Below, in pieces: positions 8,572-17,703 of a stretch of 42,728 nucleotides of DNA. The translations under genes and the position numbers were made by a program. Position 1 is the stretch's first letter. Each line of letters starts with the position of its first letter. Source of the DNA: Nitrospira sp. (GTDB lineage Bacteria > Nitrospirota > Nitrospiria > Nitrospirales > Nitrospiraceae); assembly GCA_019636815.1 (NCBI GenBank), contig JAHBWT010000003.1:72086-114813 (forward strand). Direction: 5' to 3'. The notes under the pieces are model-generated. The model did no database searches. It saw only the letters and a list, made by a program, of their open reading frames with translations, and was not told the origin of the DNA.

Positions 8572-10748
8572 AGATCATCAAGGCGTTTTTCAACCGCCTC
8601 TCCGATAGTCTGCTTACGAACCCTCGGGGAGGATTCGACCCTGCGACGGAATACACGCCTATCGCGTCGCTTCGGTTGGTGTCAGATAAGCCGGTCATCC
8701 TGCCGCCTTTGGATTCGTCAACGGTTCGGAGGCCGATTGGGCATGCCGTCGGCCAACCGGATGCGGTGGATGATGCCATCAGGCGGAGTCAGTCTTGGTT
8801 CTTCAGCAGGCAACATTCGGAGGGATACTGGGTGGCCGAGTTGGAGGCGGATACGACGCTGACCTCCGAATATTTGATGCTGCGCCGATTCCTCGATCGC
8901 GTGGATCCCGAACGAGAGCAAAAAGCCGTCCGATACCTTAAATCGACGCAACTGCCCGATGGTGGATGGCCGATCTATTACGGCGGGCCGGCCGAGATCA
9001 GTGCCTCGGTTAAGGCCTATTTTGCGCTCAAGTTGAGCGGTGTGTCGGCGGACGAACTTTTCATGATCCGAGCCAAAGAGCGAATCTTGGCAATGGGTGG
9101 GGTGCTACAGGCCAACGTGTTTACAAAAATCACGCTGGCGTTGTTCGATCAGTATGATTGGGAAGGCGTCCCGCACATGCCCGTTGAGATCATGCTGCTC
9201 CCGAAGAAGTTTTACTTCAGTATCTATGCGATCTCGTATTGGTCTCGGGCGGTCTTGATTCCCTTGCTGATCGTCTTTGCCCACCGGCCGGTCTGCCAGA
9301 TTCCACGTGAACAAGGCATCGACGAGTTGTACCCAATCCCGCGTGGAGAAGTTCGCTATTGGAAGTACCCTCCGTTCAATAAGGATCAGGCGTGGCTCAC
9401 GCCGCACAACTTCTTTGTGGCGCTGGATGCCATGTTGAAGTTGTATGACCGGATGCCTATGCGGGTCTTACGGGAAAAGGCACTTCATAAGGCCGCGACG
9501 TGGATGTTGGATCACATCAAGGGGTCAGGCGGGCTCGGTGCAATCTATCCGGCGATGGCGAACTCCATCATGGCGCTCGAGTGCCTGGGTTACGAGGCTG
9601 ATGATCCTCTGGTCGTCAAAGCGCTTCGAGAAATCGAAGAGTTGGAAGTCTACGATTCCGTGATGGTCGATGGAGAGTTGCTTCCCGCACTTCATCTACA
9701 GCCGTGTTGTTCTCCCATTTGGGATACCGCCTTATTGACCAATGCGCTGGTCGAGGCGGGAGTCCCGCAAGATCATCCCGTGCTCCAAAAAGCCGGTCGA
9801 TATTTAATGTCTCGGCAAACGAAGACGGTGGGTGACTGGATTGTCTCTTCGCCGCATGCGGAACCGGGTGGCTGGTACTTCCAGTTTGAGAATGAGCTGT
9901 ATCCGGATGTGGATGATTCTGCCGTGGTCATTATGGCCTTGTCCAAATTGAAGATTCCCGATCAAGAGAGGGAGGTCGACGAATCCATTCATCGCGGCAT
10001 GCGGTGGGTGCTGGCGATGCAGGGTTCCGATGGCGGCTGGGGTGCGTACGATAAAGATAACAACCGTGTGGTCTTCAACTATATACCGTTCGCGGATCAT
10101 AAGGCGTTGTTGGACCCGAGTTCTTCTGATTTGGCCGGGCGATGTTTGGAGATGCTTGGCGCATTGGGATATGACAAGACTCACCCCGCTGCGGAGCGGG
10201 CTCTGGTTTTTTTGAAAAAAGAACAGGAAGAGGACGGCAGCTGGTATGGACGGTGGGGTGTCAATTACATTTATGGAACTTGGTCCGTCCTGGCTGGGCT
10301 GAGAGCGATCGGGGAAGACCTCTCGGCGCCCTATATTCGTCGGGCCGTGTCCTGGCTGGAGTCAAAACAGAATGCCGACGGTGGCTGGGGCGAGTCCTGC
10401 CTTTCATACAAAGATGCCGAGCATCGAGGGCAAGGAGAAAGCACGCCCTCGCAAACCGCATGGGCATTGATGGCCCTCATGTCGGCTGGCGCGGTCGATT
10501 CGCTTAGCGTGGCGCGCGGGGTGCAATTCCTGATTCGTCACCAAAAAAAGGATGGATCGTGGGAAGAGATTATGCACACCGGTACAGGGTTCCCTCGGGT
10601 GTTTTATCTTCGGTACCATTGGTATTGCCAGTATTTTCCCTTGTGGGCTCTGGCGATGTGTCGAAACCTGCGCTCTCGAGGGAAGATGCGGGCTGATGAA
10701 CTTCGTCATCACATCCCAGGAATCGACTCGTACCGGTCCGAGCATTGA
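8568..10748 (+). CDS. shc: Squalene-hopene cyclase
   Basis: Membrane-associated class II triterpene cyclase that folds squalene into hopene and hopanol, the entry step to hopanoids. The 726-residue product carries the catalytic acid motif DVDD at residues 447-450 (PDVDDSAVV). It also has many QW-type repeats, for example QLPDGGW near 130, QGSDGGWGAYD near 485, QEEDGSWYGRWGVNYIYGTW near 555, QNADGGWGES near 605 and QKKDGSW near 660. The ending FPLWAL is typical of the family. Longer than the common 630-670 residues because of an N-terminal extension of roughly 50 residues. First large gene of an operon with hpnG and the mla genes; its start overlaps the leader ORF and its stop overlaps hpnG. 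Confidence 0.96.
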   Translation: MKIIKAFFNRLSDSLLTNPRGGFDPATEYTPIASLRLVSDKPVILPPLDSSTVRRPIGHAVGQPDAVDDAIRRSQSWFFSRQHSEGYWVAELEADTTLTSEYLMLRRFLDRVDPEREQKAVRYLKSTQLPDGGWPIYYGGPAEISASVKAYFALKLSGVSADELFMIRAKERILAMGGVLQANVFTKITLALFDQYDWEGVPHMPVEIMLLPKKFYFSIYAISYWSRAVLIPLLIVFAHRPVCQIPREQGIDELYPIPRGEVRYWKYPPFNKDQAWLTPHNFFVALDAMLKLYDRMPMRVLREKALHKAATWMLDHIKGSGGLGAIYPAMANSIMALECLGYEADDPLVVKALREIEELEVYDSVMVDGELLPALHLQPCCSPIWDTALLTNALVEAGVPQDHPVLQKAGRYLMSRQTKTVGDWIVSSPHAEPGGWYFQFENELYPDVDDSAVVIMALSKLKIPDQEREVDESIHRGMRWVLAMQGSDGGWGAYDKDNNRVVFNYIPFADHKALLDPSSSDLAGRCLEMLGALGYDKTHPAAERALVFLKKEQEEDGSWYGRWGVNYIYGTWSVLAGLRAIGEDLSAPYIRRAVSWLESKQNADGGWGESCLSYKDAEHRGQGESTPSQTAWALMALMSAGAVDSLSVARGVQFLIRHQKKDGSWEEIMHTGTGFPRVFYLRYHWYCQYFPLWALAMCRNLRSRGKMRADELRHHIPGIDSYRSEH

Positions 10749-11578
10749 CCTCTCCCGGTTCTCTTTCCTTACTGTCTTCGGAAGCTGTGCTACCTAAACG
10801 TATTGCCGTTTTTACTGCAACCCCATGGGAAATGAAGGCTGTTCAGGCGGCATTTCCTCCCGGGGCGGAGCGGCGTCTTGGCGGTCTCTCCGTTCATGTG
10901 CATTCCATCGGAGTTGGGGAATACTGGCTGGCCCAAACAGGTATGGGTTTGGAGAAGGCGAGCCGAAGTGCCCGCCAACTGCTTGTCCAGCAACCCATTG
11001 ATCTCGTCGTCTCAACGGGATTTGCCTGCGCGCTCGTCGAAGCGGACGTCGGGGCGCTGTTGGTGGGCCTCGAAGTCGTGCAGAGAACCGGGCAACGTTC
11101 AGAGTCTGTACAGTCACAGTCCTTGGCAGTGCCGGGAAATGAACGGAACCTCACATTGACCTTTATTAAGACACTGGTGCCGCCGGAGCGCATCGGTCGG
11201 TTTGTTTCCACCGACCGTGTGATTGACAGTGCCCGGGAAAAGCGCGAGTTTGCAAGGGAAACCGAGGCCGTCGGTCTTGATATGGAGAGTGCGGCCTTGG
11301 CTGCTGAGGCATGTCGGGCACAGGTTCCGTTCGTGGTCATTCGATCTGTTTCGGATCTTCTCGACGAAGATCTCCCGCTTGACTTCAATCTGTTTCTCAG
11401 GCCCACTGGGTGGCTTAAAGGAGTTGCAACCGTTCTAACGACCCCGTCAAGCCTCTTGGGACTGGGTCGACTTCGTCGCCAGAGTCTGATCGCGGCGCAA
11501 GCCTTGACGGATTTTTTTCGGCACTATGCCGCGACCATGGCCACTGAAACACAACAGCGAGAACTCTCACGGACGTGA
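10745..11578 (+). CDS. hpnG: Hopanoid-associated phosphorylase HpnG
   Basis: Member of the purine-nucleoside phosphorylase/nucleosidase family. In hopanoid producers HpnG removes adenine from adenosylhopane to give (phospho)ribosylhopane, the step after HpnH. The 277-residue product has the family core: IAVFTATPWEMKAV at 20-33, VSTGFACAL near 89, the active-site segment GLDMESAALAAEA at 177-189 and RSVSD at 200-204, whose Asp is expected to contact the base. The frame begins with TTG overlapping the shc stop (TTGA). A GTG at 10787 is an alternative start that still keeps the whole core. Its stop overlaps mlaE as GTGA, so it is surely cotranscribed with both neighbours. hpnH is 10 kb downstream. 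Confidence 0.9.
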   Translation: MTSPGSLSLLSSEAVLPKRIAVFTATPWEMKAVQAAFPPGAERRLGGLSVHVHSIGVGEYWLAQTGMGLEKASRSARQLLVQQPIDLVVSTGFACALVEADVGALLVGLEVVQRTGQRSESVQSQSLAVPGNERNLTLTFIKTLVPPERIGRFVSTDRVIDSAREKREFARETEAVGLDMESAALAAEACRAQVPFVVIRSVSDLLDEDLPLDFNLFLRPTGWLKGVATVLTTPSSLLGLGRLRRQSLIAAQALTDFFRHYAATMATETQQRELSRT

Positions 11579-12354
11579 CCATGACGCTTCTTGAATACAT
11601 CGGCCGGTGGACCCTCACCTACATAAGCGAAATGGGCCGGATGCTGATCTTTGTGGTTTCGTCCTTTGCCTGGTTAGCGCGTCCGCCGCTACGAATCAGT
11701 CAGGTCGTCAAACAGCTCCACTTCATCGGATACAAGTCGACATTTGTCGTCGTGCTGACAGCAACGTTCACGGGGATGGTGTTGGCGTTGCAGGGGTACC
11801 ATACGCTGCGGAAGTTCGGATCAGAGGGGTTGCTTGGAGCAGCTGTTGCGGTGAGCATGATTCGTGAGCTGGGGCCGGTGCTGGCAGCGCTCATGGTGAC
11901 GGCTCGAGCGGGCTCGGCCATGACGGCGGAGATCGGGATCATGCGGATCACGGAACAGATCGATGCGCTCGATACCATGGCGGTCAACCCGCTCCAATAC
12001 CTGATCGCGCCGAAACTGGTCGCAGGTTTGATCGGAGTGCCACTCTTGGTTGCGATCTTCGACGTCGTTGGAATCTACGGTGGCCATATTGTGGGAGTCG
12101 AGCTGCTCGGGGTGAACGCCGGCACGTATTGGAATTCCATTGAGTCCGCCGTTGAGTGGAAAGACGTCTATGGCGGCATCCTCAAATCCGTCAGTTTCGG
12201 GCTGATTATTAGTTGGATTTGTTGCTATAAAGGATTTTTTACGAAAATGAGTGCCGAGGGGCTGGGCACCGCCACGACTGAGGCTGTCGTGTTGTCGTCG
12301 GTCCTCATTCTCGTATGGGATTATTTTTTGACAGCACTCTTATTTAATTTGTAG
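11575..12354 (+). CDS. mlaE: MlaE-type lipid ABC transporter permease
   Basis: Inner-membrane permease of an MCE/Mla lipid transporter, which moves phospholipids or related lipids between the inner membrane and the periplasm. The 259-residue product has five or six membrane segments and the family signatures FTGMVLALQGY, GLLGAAVAVSMIRELGPVLAALM, ARAGSAMTAEIG and EQIDALDTM. The GTG start overlaps the hpnG stop; an ATG two codons later is equally possible. It is followed after two bases by mlaF. Its place directly after shc and hpnG suggests that hopanoids could be among the cargo; that is inference. Confidence 0.93.
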   Translation: MTMTLLEYIGRWTLTYISEMGRMLIFVVSSFAWLARPPLRISQVVKQLHFIGYKSTFVVVLTATFTGMVLALQGYHTLRKFGSEGLLGAAVAVSMIRELGPVLAALMVTARAGSAMTAEIGIMRITEQIDALDTMAVNPLQYLIAPKLVAGLIGVPLLVAIFDVVGIYGGHIVGVELLGVNAGTYWNSIESAVEWKDVYGGILKSVSFGLIISWICCYKGFFTKMSAEGLGTATTEAVVLSSVLILVWDYFLTALLFNL

Positions 12355-12356
12355 CT

Positions 12357-13115
12357 ATGTTGAAGCTCGTCGGTGTGACGAAGACGTTGGGGGGGCAGCC
12401 TGTCTTGCGAGGGGTCGATCTTACCGTTCCTGAGGGGAAGCTCACGACGATCATCGGTCGAAGTGGAGAAGGGAAGAGCGTTCTGCTGAAGCACATGATC
12501 GGTCTGTTTCAGCCGGATTCCGGACAAGTCTGGGTGGACGGGGTGGAGATTTCGCGACTTCGTGGACAGGCCCTCAACGAAGTTCGTAAACGGTTTGCGA
12601 TGCTCTTCCAGGGGGCGGCGTTATTCGATTCGTTGACGGTCTTTGAAAATGTTGCGTTTCCGCTCAGGGAAAAGCTTCGCATGAAAGGTGTCGAGGTGAC
12701 TCACCGGGTTGAGGAAAAGCTCGAGCAGGTTGGATTAGCAGGCATGGGCCACAAGTTCCCCGCCGAGTTGAGCGGTGGCATGCGTAAGCGTGCTGGTCTG
12801 GCCCGCGCGTTAGTGATGCAACCGGAGATCATCCTCTTTGACGAACCGACGACCGGGCTCGATCCGCTCATGGCCAAGTCGATCCATGACTTGATCACGG
12901 GTATGCAGCGGAAGTTCGGGTTTACCGGTGTAATGGTGAGTCACCAGATTCCGGAGGTTTTTGGAATTTCAGATTATGTGGCTATGCTGAAACAAGGAAA
13001 GATTGCGGCGATGGCGGAATCCGGTGAGTTTCAACGAACGACGGATCCTGACATTCGGGAATTCATCTCGGTCGGTGGGACGGTGCCGTTGGCTGGGGCG
13101 GTCTTTGCAAACTAG
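12357..13115 (+). CDS. mlaF: MlaF-type ABC transporter ATP-binding protein
   Basis: Cytosolic ATPase of the MCE/Mla transporter. The 252-residue product has Walker A GRSGEGKS at 34-41, a Q-loop glutamine near 85, the ABC signature LSGGMRKRAGLARAL from 138 and Walker B IILFDEPTTGLDP from 158. The switch histidine follows in VMVSHQIPE. The RSGEGKS form of Walker A and the SGGM signature are typical of MlaF rather than of generic importers. Two bases separate it from mlaE and twelve from mlaD. No MlaB (STAS) gene is found in the operon. Confidence 0.95.
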   Translation: MLKLVGVTKTLGGQPVLRGVDLTVPEGKLTTIIGRSGEGKSVLLKHMIGLFQPDSGQVWVDGVEISRLRGQALNEVRKRFAMLFQGAALFDSLTVFENVAFPLREKLRMKGVEVTHRVEEKLEQVGLAGMGHKFPAELSGGMRKRAGLARALVMQPEIILFDEPTTGLDPLMAKSIHDLITGMQRKFGFTGVMVSHQIPEVFGISDYVAMLKQGKIAAMAESGEFQRTTDPDIREFISVGGTVPLAGAVFAN

Positions 13116-13127
13116 AGGAGTCCCAGG

Positions 13128-13571
13128 ATGGAGAAGAGCAGGCTGGAATTAGTGGTCGGTGTTTTTGTGCTGATCGGCATTATCTCCCTAGGGTACCTCT
13201 CTATCAAGCTCGGAAAATTGGAAATCATCGGCGGAGATCTTTATGAAGTGGATGCCTTATTCAACTCAGCGTCGGGGTTGAAGTCAGGAGCCACGGTGGA
13301 AATTGCCGGTGTCGAAGTTGGACGAGTGAAGACGATCAGTCTCAAAGAGGATCGGGCGATGGTGACACTGGCGGTTCAAAACGGTACGAAGTTGTATACC
13401 GATACCATTGCGTCGATCAAAACTCGAGGGATCATCGGAGAAAAATTTCTTGCCCTCTCACCCGGTGGTGGTGGGGATCCCCTGAAACCGGGAGATACCA
13501 TTCGTGATACAGAGTCGGGCCTCGATCTTGAGGAGTTGGTGAGCCAATATGTCCACGGTAAAGTCAATTAA
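13128..13571 (+). CDS. mlaD: MlaD-type MCE domain protein
   Basis: Membrane-anchored substrate-binding subunit; MlaD forms a hexameric ring on the periplasmic side of MlaFE. The 147-residue product has one N-terminal membrane anchor (about residues 7-26) and a single MCE domain with the signatures LFNSASGLKSGATVEIAGVEVG and IKTRGIIGEKFLALSPG. GAGGAG lies shortly before the ATG. The short size with one MCE domain matches MlaD rather than the multi-MCE PqiB or YebT types. Cotranscribed with mlaF. Confidence 0.93.
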   Translation: MEKSRLELVVGVFVLIGIISLGYLSIKLGKLEIIGGDLYEVDALFNSASGLKSGATVEIAGVEVGRVKTISLKEDRAMVTLAVQNGTKLYTDTIASIKTRGIIGEKFLALSPGGGGDPLKPGDTIRDTESGLDLEELVSQYVHGKVN

Positions 13572-13631
13572 CTCGGTCTGACCGGTCTGTCTCAGGCGAG
13601 CATGTAGAAATTCAGCAGAGGGGATGGTGCA

Positions 13632-14273
13632 ATGATGGTCATGCGCATTCTTGAGAACCTAGGTACCGCTTTCCGCTGGAGAACAATCGCGCTCCTGACG
13701 GCGGTCATGGTTGGGGTATCGGTCGTTCCAGGATATGCCGGCCCTCCCACCGAGGCTATGAAAACGACCATTGACGAAGTGCTCCGCATCGTTCGCGATC
13801 AAGACCTCAAACACAAAGACAAAGCCGACGAGCGTCGACACCTGCTTGAAAAAGTGGTAGAGGCTCGGTTTGACTATACAGAAATGTCTCGACGGGCTCT
13901 CGGAGCTCCGTGGAATCAGCTGACTGATCAGCAAAAACAAGAATTCGTCGATCTCTTTCGGACGTTACTGACGAATTCGTATGCGGACAAGATTGAAACC
14001 TATTCGGGTGAAGGGGTCCAATATTTGAATGAGCGTACGGAGAAGGGGTACGCGGAAGTGCGGACCAAAGTCCTCTCAGGAAAAACTGAGATCCCGCTTG
14101 ATTATCGGTTGATTAATAAAGCCGAAGACTGGCGGGTCTACGATGTCGTCGTGGACAATATCAGTTTAGTGAACAATTATCGCGGACAGTTTACAAAGAT
14201 TCTTCGAGCCTCGTCTTATTCAGATCTCGTCGATCAACTCCGCAAGAAATCTGACAAGCTCAAGGCGCCATAA
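13632..14273 (+). CDS. mlaC: MlaC/Ttg2D-type periplasmic lipid carrier (HpnM-like)
   Basis: Periplasmic lipid shuttle of the Mla pathway; hopanoid clusters of other bacteria carry a related gene called hpnM. The 213-residue product has an N-terminal hydrophobic signal (about residues 18-36, cleavage probably at GYAGPP). An MlaC body follows, with MSRRALGAPWNQLTDQQKQEF-like features, LLTNSYADKIETY, VDYRLI-like DYRLINKAEDWRVYDVVVD and a C-terminal SLVNNYRGQFTKIL. AGAGGGG precedes the ATG by about seven bases. Sixty bases from mlaD and 28 from the outer-membrane barrel gene, so probably one transcript. Confidence 0.9.
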   Translation: MMVMRILENLGTAFRWRTIALLTAVMVGVSVVPGYAGPPTEAMKTTIDEVLRIVRDQDLKHKDKADERRHLLEKVVEARFDYTEMSRRALGAPWNQLTDQQKQEFVDLFRTLLTNSYADKIETYSGEGVQYLNERTEKGYAEVRTKVLSGKTEIPLDYRLINKAEDWRVYDVVVDNISLVNNYRGQFTKILRASSYSDLVDQLRKKSDKLKAP

Positions 14274-14301
14274 CGTCCTTCGCGAGACCACGAGCACGGG
14301 T

Positions 14302-15498
14302 ATGCGTAGCCTTGTCGTCAGTTTGATGCTCCTCTTGCTTGGGAGCTGGTGCGCAGTTTCTCCTAGCTCAGTCCACGCAGACGTGCGATTTTTCCCTATC
14401 CCCGCCGTAAGCACGAGTAAGAACGACGGCAATGATGTCGGAATGATCGTTCCAGCGCTCATCACGGGGCCGGATGGGGATCTCAAGTATTTGGTCGCGC
14501 CGATGGTGGTCTACAACTCGATCGTCGGCACTCGTGGAACCGTCAACCTGTTCCGTTACGAACCGGGGGGAAAGGAACTCCGAGGCATTGCGTCTTGGAC
14601 TGAACGGATCGAACGAAAATTCCTGTTGAGTTATGTCGACCCTGGTTTCAGTAATGGACGGTACAGCATCGGGTTCAGTGCGATGCATTTCAAGAATGCC
14701 ACGGTGCGGTTTTTTGGGCTTGGCCCGACCACCGTCAAAGAGCAGGAGACAAACTATACGGCCTCCGAGACGAGGTTGAATTGGAGGTTCGGCGTCTATG
14801 CGAACGAGGTCACGCAAATTGCCATCAGCCAACGATTGCGACATATGCAATCGATTCAGGAGGGCGGGACCAAACTCCCGTTTACGGGAGATATTTTCCC
14901 CTCGGCTCCGGGTGCGGCAGGGGCGACGGTTCTCGGTCAACGAATCAGTTTCCACTATGACACCAGGAATAATTTGGTCACCCCGACCGATGGAATGGCG
15001 ATCACGGCCTATGCCGAGCTCAATTACAACTTCAAAAATGGTGATGAACCGCTGTATTCCCGATATGGCATTGAAGTCAAAAGGATGTTTGCCAGTGAGT
15101 CCAAGCGGGCGATTTTGGTGGTTCGCGCTGACCTGCAAGCTACCCTGGGCTCGGATGTTCCATTCTATGAGCAAAGCTCGTTGGGTGGAGAAAATAATCT
15201 GCGCGGGTTCGGAGTGGATCGTTACATCGACAAGCAATTGATCGCGTTTAGCGTCGAGGAGCGTATTCACATACTGCGGACGCGCTTGGCCGGCGTCATG
15301 GCGGACTTCGAGATCGCGCCGTTCATCGATACCGGGCAGGTCTTCAACTCCTTTAAGAATGTGAGCTTCAAAGACTATCGTATCACGCCGGGCGTTGGAT
15401 TTCGGGGAATCATCAGACCCAACGTGGTGGGACGAATCGACTACGGGTTTAGTAAAGAAGGGGGAGCCATTTTTGCCGGACTGGATTTTCCCTACTAG
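14302..15498 (+). CDS. Omp85/surface-antigen-type outer-membrane beta-barrel protein
   Basis: A 398-residue protein with a signal peptide (cleavage near SVHADV) followed by alternating amphipathic strands and an ending FAGLDFPY that fits an outer-membrane barrel. The segment LGGENNLRGF near residues 294-303 matches the conserved L6 motif region of the BamA/Omp85 barrel, and the last 150 residues resemble the bacterial surface antigen domain. No POTRA domains are visible, so it is not BamA itself. It is the last gene of the shc-hpnG-mlaEFDC run and no MlaA is present. An outer-membrane partner for the Mla-like pathway is a reasonable but unproven role. The long open frame on the opposite strand is a shadow. 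Confidence 0.8.
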   Translation: MRSLVVSLMLLLLGSWCAVSPSSVHADVRFFPIPAVSTSKNDGNDVGMIVPALITGPDGDLKYLVAPMVVYNSIVGTRGTVNLFRYEPGGKELRGIASWTERIERKFLLSYVDPGFSNGRYSIGFSAMHFKNATVRFFGLGPTTVKEQETNYTASETRLNWRFGVYANEVTQIAISQRLRHMQSIQEGGTKLPFTGDIFPSAPGAAGATVLGQRISFHYDTRNNLVTPTDGMAITAYAELNYNFKNGDEPLYSRYGIEVKRMFASESKRAILVVRADLQATLGSDVPFYEQSSLGGENNLRGFGVDRYIDKQLIAFSVEERIHILRTRLAGVMADFEIAPFIDTGQVFNSFKNVSFKDYRITPGVGFRGIIRPNVVGRIDYGFSKEGGAIFAGLDFPY

Positions 15499-15519
15499 AC
15501 CAAACGTCAGGTCTGTGCA

Positions 15520-15535
15520 ACGGTCGATTGACCGT
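15520..15535. repeat. Small hairpin in the barrel gene/dxs gap
   Basis: ACGGTC and GACCGT pair perfectly around GATT, 21 bases after the barrel gene stop. There is no T run after it, so a terminator role is doubtful. The rest of the 218-base gap shows only a TTGACA at 15596 without a convincing -10 box. Confidence 0.25.
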
Positions 15536-15716
15536 GCGTCTCCAGATGGCGCCACGCATGAGCCGATTTCAACCGCAATGATCTTGGGTAAGTGCTTGAC
15601 ATCATACGGTTCCTGTGTGAGACTCCACCCAAATTCAGTGCCTCTGAGCAGGAGATATCTGTTAGCGTGTGACGTTGACACACGGCTGACGGAAGAAGAA
15701 AAAAGGAGACCAATCT

Positions 15717-17663
15717 ATGTCCATTCTTAAGACGATTCATAGTCCGGCAAATCTGAAGCAATTGTCTCCTGATCGGTTTCCGGCTTTGTGTCAGGAGATT
15801 CGCGAGCAGATTATCGGAGCGGTTTCGAACGTCGGAGGACACCTGGCCTCGAATCTGGGAGTAGTCGAACTCACCGTCGCCTTACAGTATCTCCTGGACA
15901 CACCAAACGACAGGATAGTTTGGGATACGAGCAATCAGTCTTACACGCATAAACTTCTCACTGGTCGGCGTGAACAATTTCATACGCTTCGACAATACGG
16001 CGGACTGAGCGGATTTTGTAAGCGGGAAGAAAGTGAGTACGATACGTTCAACGCGGGCCATGCCGGTACCGGCGTCTCGGCTGCCTTTGGAATGGTCGAA
16101 GCCCGAGAGCAGTTGAAACAGAAGCATAAGGTCGTCTGTGTGGTAGGTGATGGTGCTATGACGGCGGGAATGACGCTCGAGGGACTGCATCATGCGGGAG
16201 GGCTTGGAAAAGACTTCCTCGTGATCCTGAACGACAATCAGATGTCGATCTCGAAAAACGTCGGCGCTATTTCCGCGTATCTGAGTCGCACGATCACGGG
16301 CGAGTTCTACGGAAAGATGCGGGAAGAGACCGGACAGCTGTTGCGCAAGATTCCCCACATCGGTTACGACATGCAAAAACTTGCTCGTCGGGCCGAGGAA
16401 CTCGCCAAAGGTGTGATTCTACCGGGATTGCTCTTTGAGGAATTGGGCTTCCAATATAGCGGCCCGATTGATGGTCACAACTTTGAACATCTGCTCCCGA
16501 CGCTAGAGAACGTATTGAAGATGAAGGGGCCGGTCTTGCTTCACGTGATCACCAAGAAAGGGCTTGGCTACGAACCGGCGATGAAGAATCCCGTGTGGTT
16601 CCACGCCTGCCCTCCATTTGTTTTAGAAACAGGTGCACCGGCCAAGAAAGCGGCGCGTTCCTCCTATACGGCCATCGCTATGGACGCGCTGGTCAAGTTG
16701 GCTCGTGAGGATCAACGCGTGGTGGCCATTACGGCGGCAATGTGTGAAGGCACGGGGCTGACGGCATTCGAAAAGGAATTCCCCAATCGTCTCTACGATG
16801 TGGGTATTGCGGAGCAGCATGCCGTGACGTTTGCAGCGGGCCTCGCGGCGCAGGGGATGAAGCCGGTTGTCGCGATGTACGCGACGTTCCTCCAGCGCGC
16901 GTACGATCAAGTCGTGCACGATGTTGCCACACAGAATCTTCCGGTGACGTTCTGCATTGACCGTGGAGGGCTTGTTGCTGAAGACGGAACAACCCATCAT
17001 GGCGCGTTCGACTATGCCTATCTGCGTCACGTTCCCAATATGGTCGTGATGGCCCCCAAGGATGAAAATGAACTGCAGCACATGGTAAAAACATGTCTGG
17101 AATTTAACGGGCCGATTTCTGTGCGGTATCCGCGTGGAGTGAGCCTTGGCGTGAAGATGGATCCGGCTCCCCAGACGCTCCCGATTGGGAAAGGTGAACT
17201 CCTGAAAGCAGGAACGGATGTCGCTCTTTTTGCGATCGGTGTTTCCGTATGGCAGGCCGTCGAGGCAGCTGGACGGCTTGACAGGGAGGGAATCTCCACA
17301 GCCGTGGTGAATGGCCGATTTGTGAAGCCGCTCGATCAGGAGCTGGTCGTGGATGTCGCGAAGGGGGTGCGATATGTCGTGACCGTGGAGGAAGGCTGTC
17401 GGATCGGCGGGTTCGGCTCTGCGGTGCTGGAAGCCCTTTCGGACGCCGGTGTGACAGATGTAAAGACCAGGGTCTTGGGTCTGCCCGATTGGTACATCGA
17501 ACAGGGGCCTCAAGATCTTTTGCGTGAACGATATGGCTTGACCGCCGAAGGGATTTACCAGAGCGTGAAAGAACTGATCGGCAAGGCGCCGGCGGTGAAA
17601 TCCCAATTCGCCGGTGTGACACGTAGCAAGCATCTCCCTCATGGTGACGAACAGGGCAGCTGA
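15717..17663 (+). CDS. dxs: 1-deoxy-D-xylulose-5-phosphate synthase
   Basis: Thiamine-diphosphate enzyme condensing pyruvate and glyceraldehyde 3-phosphate in the first MEP step. The 648-residue length is normal. Visible features are GHLASNLGVVELTVAL at 41-56, the ThDP motif GDGAMTAGM at 144-152 closing with LNDNQMSIS, FEELGF and GPIDGH, the transketolase-type RLYDVGIAEQHAVTFAAGLA with the catalytic Glu, and DRGGLVAEDGTTHHGAFDYA. Several usually constant positions differ. The common DVGHQ.Y.HK reads DTSNQSYTHK (N73 replaces the His), and GTGHSSTSISA reads NAGHAGTGVSA, so this is a divergent DXS. AAAAGGAG sits about eight bases before the ATG. ispG follows 40 bases later. Confidence 0.94.
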   Translation: MSILKTIHSPANLKQLSPDRFPALCQEIREQIIGAVSNVGGHLASNLGVVELTVALQYLLDTPNDRIVWDTSNQSYTHKLLTGRREQFHTLRQYGGLSGFCKREESEYDTFNAGHAGTGVSAAFGMVEAREQLKQKHKVVCVVGDGAMTAGMTLEGLHHAGGLGKDFLVILNDNQMSISKNVGAISAYLSRTITGEFYGKMREETGQLLRKIPHIGYDMQKLARRAEELAKGVILPGLLFEELGFQYSGPIDGHNFEHLLPTLENVLKMKGPVLLHVITKKGLGYEPAMKNPVWFHACPPFVLETGAPAKKAARSSYTAIAMDALVKLAREDQRVVAITAAMCEGTGLTAFEKEFPNRLYDVGIAEQHAVTFAAGLAAQGMKPVVAMYATFLQRAYDQVVHDVATQNLPVTFCIDRGGLVAEDGTTHHGAFDYAYLRHVPNMVVMAPKDENELQHMVKTCLEFNGPISVRYPRGVSLGVKMDPAPQTLPIGKGELLKAGTDVALFAIGVSVWQAVEAAGRLDREGISTAVVNGRFVKPLDQELVVDVAKGVRYVVTVEEGCRIGGFGSAVLEALSDAGVTDVKTRVLGLPDWYIEQGPQDLLRERYGLTAEGIYQSVKELIGKAPAVKSQFAGVTRSKHLPHGDEQGS

Positions 17664-17703
17664 GTAGGTCGATTCACCGCACGAAAAAGGCCATCAACAC
17701 CGA

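Noticed and set aside
15596-15625. TTGACA upstream of dxs as a promoter
   Set aside because: No acceptable -10 box is found at 16-18 bases; the match is probably chance.
14368-15681. 437-codon minus-strand open frame opposite the outer-membrane barrel gene
   Set aside because: The plus-strand gene has a signal peptide and Omp85 motifs; the antisense frame is a codon-bias shadow.
16623-17642. 339-codon minus-strand open frame opposite dxs
   Set aside because: dxs is unmistakable on the plus strand; the antisense translation has no family features.
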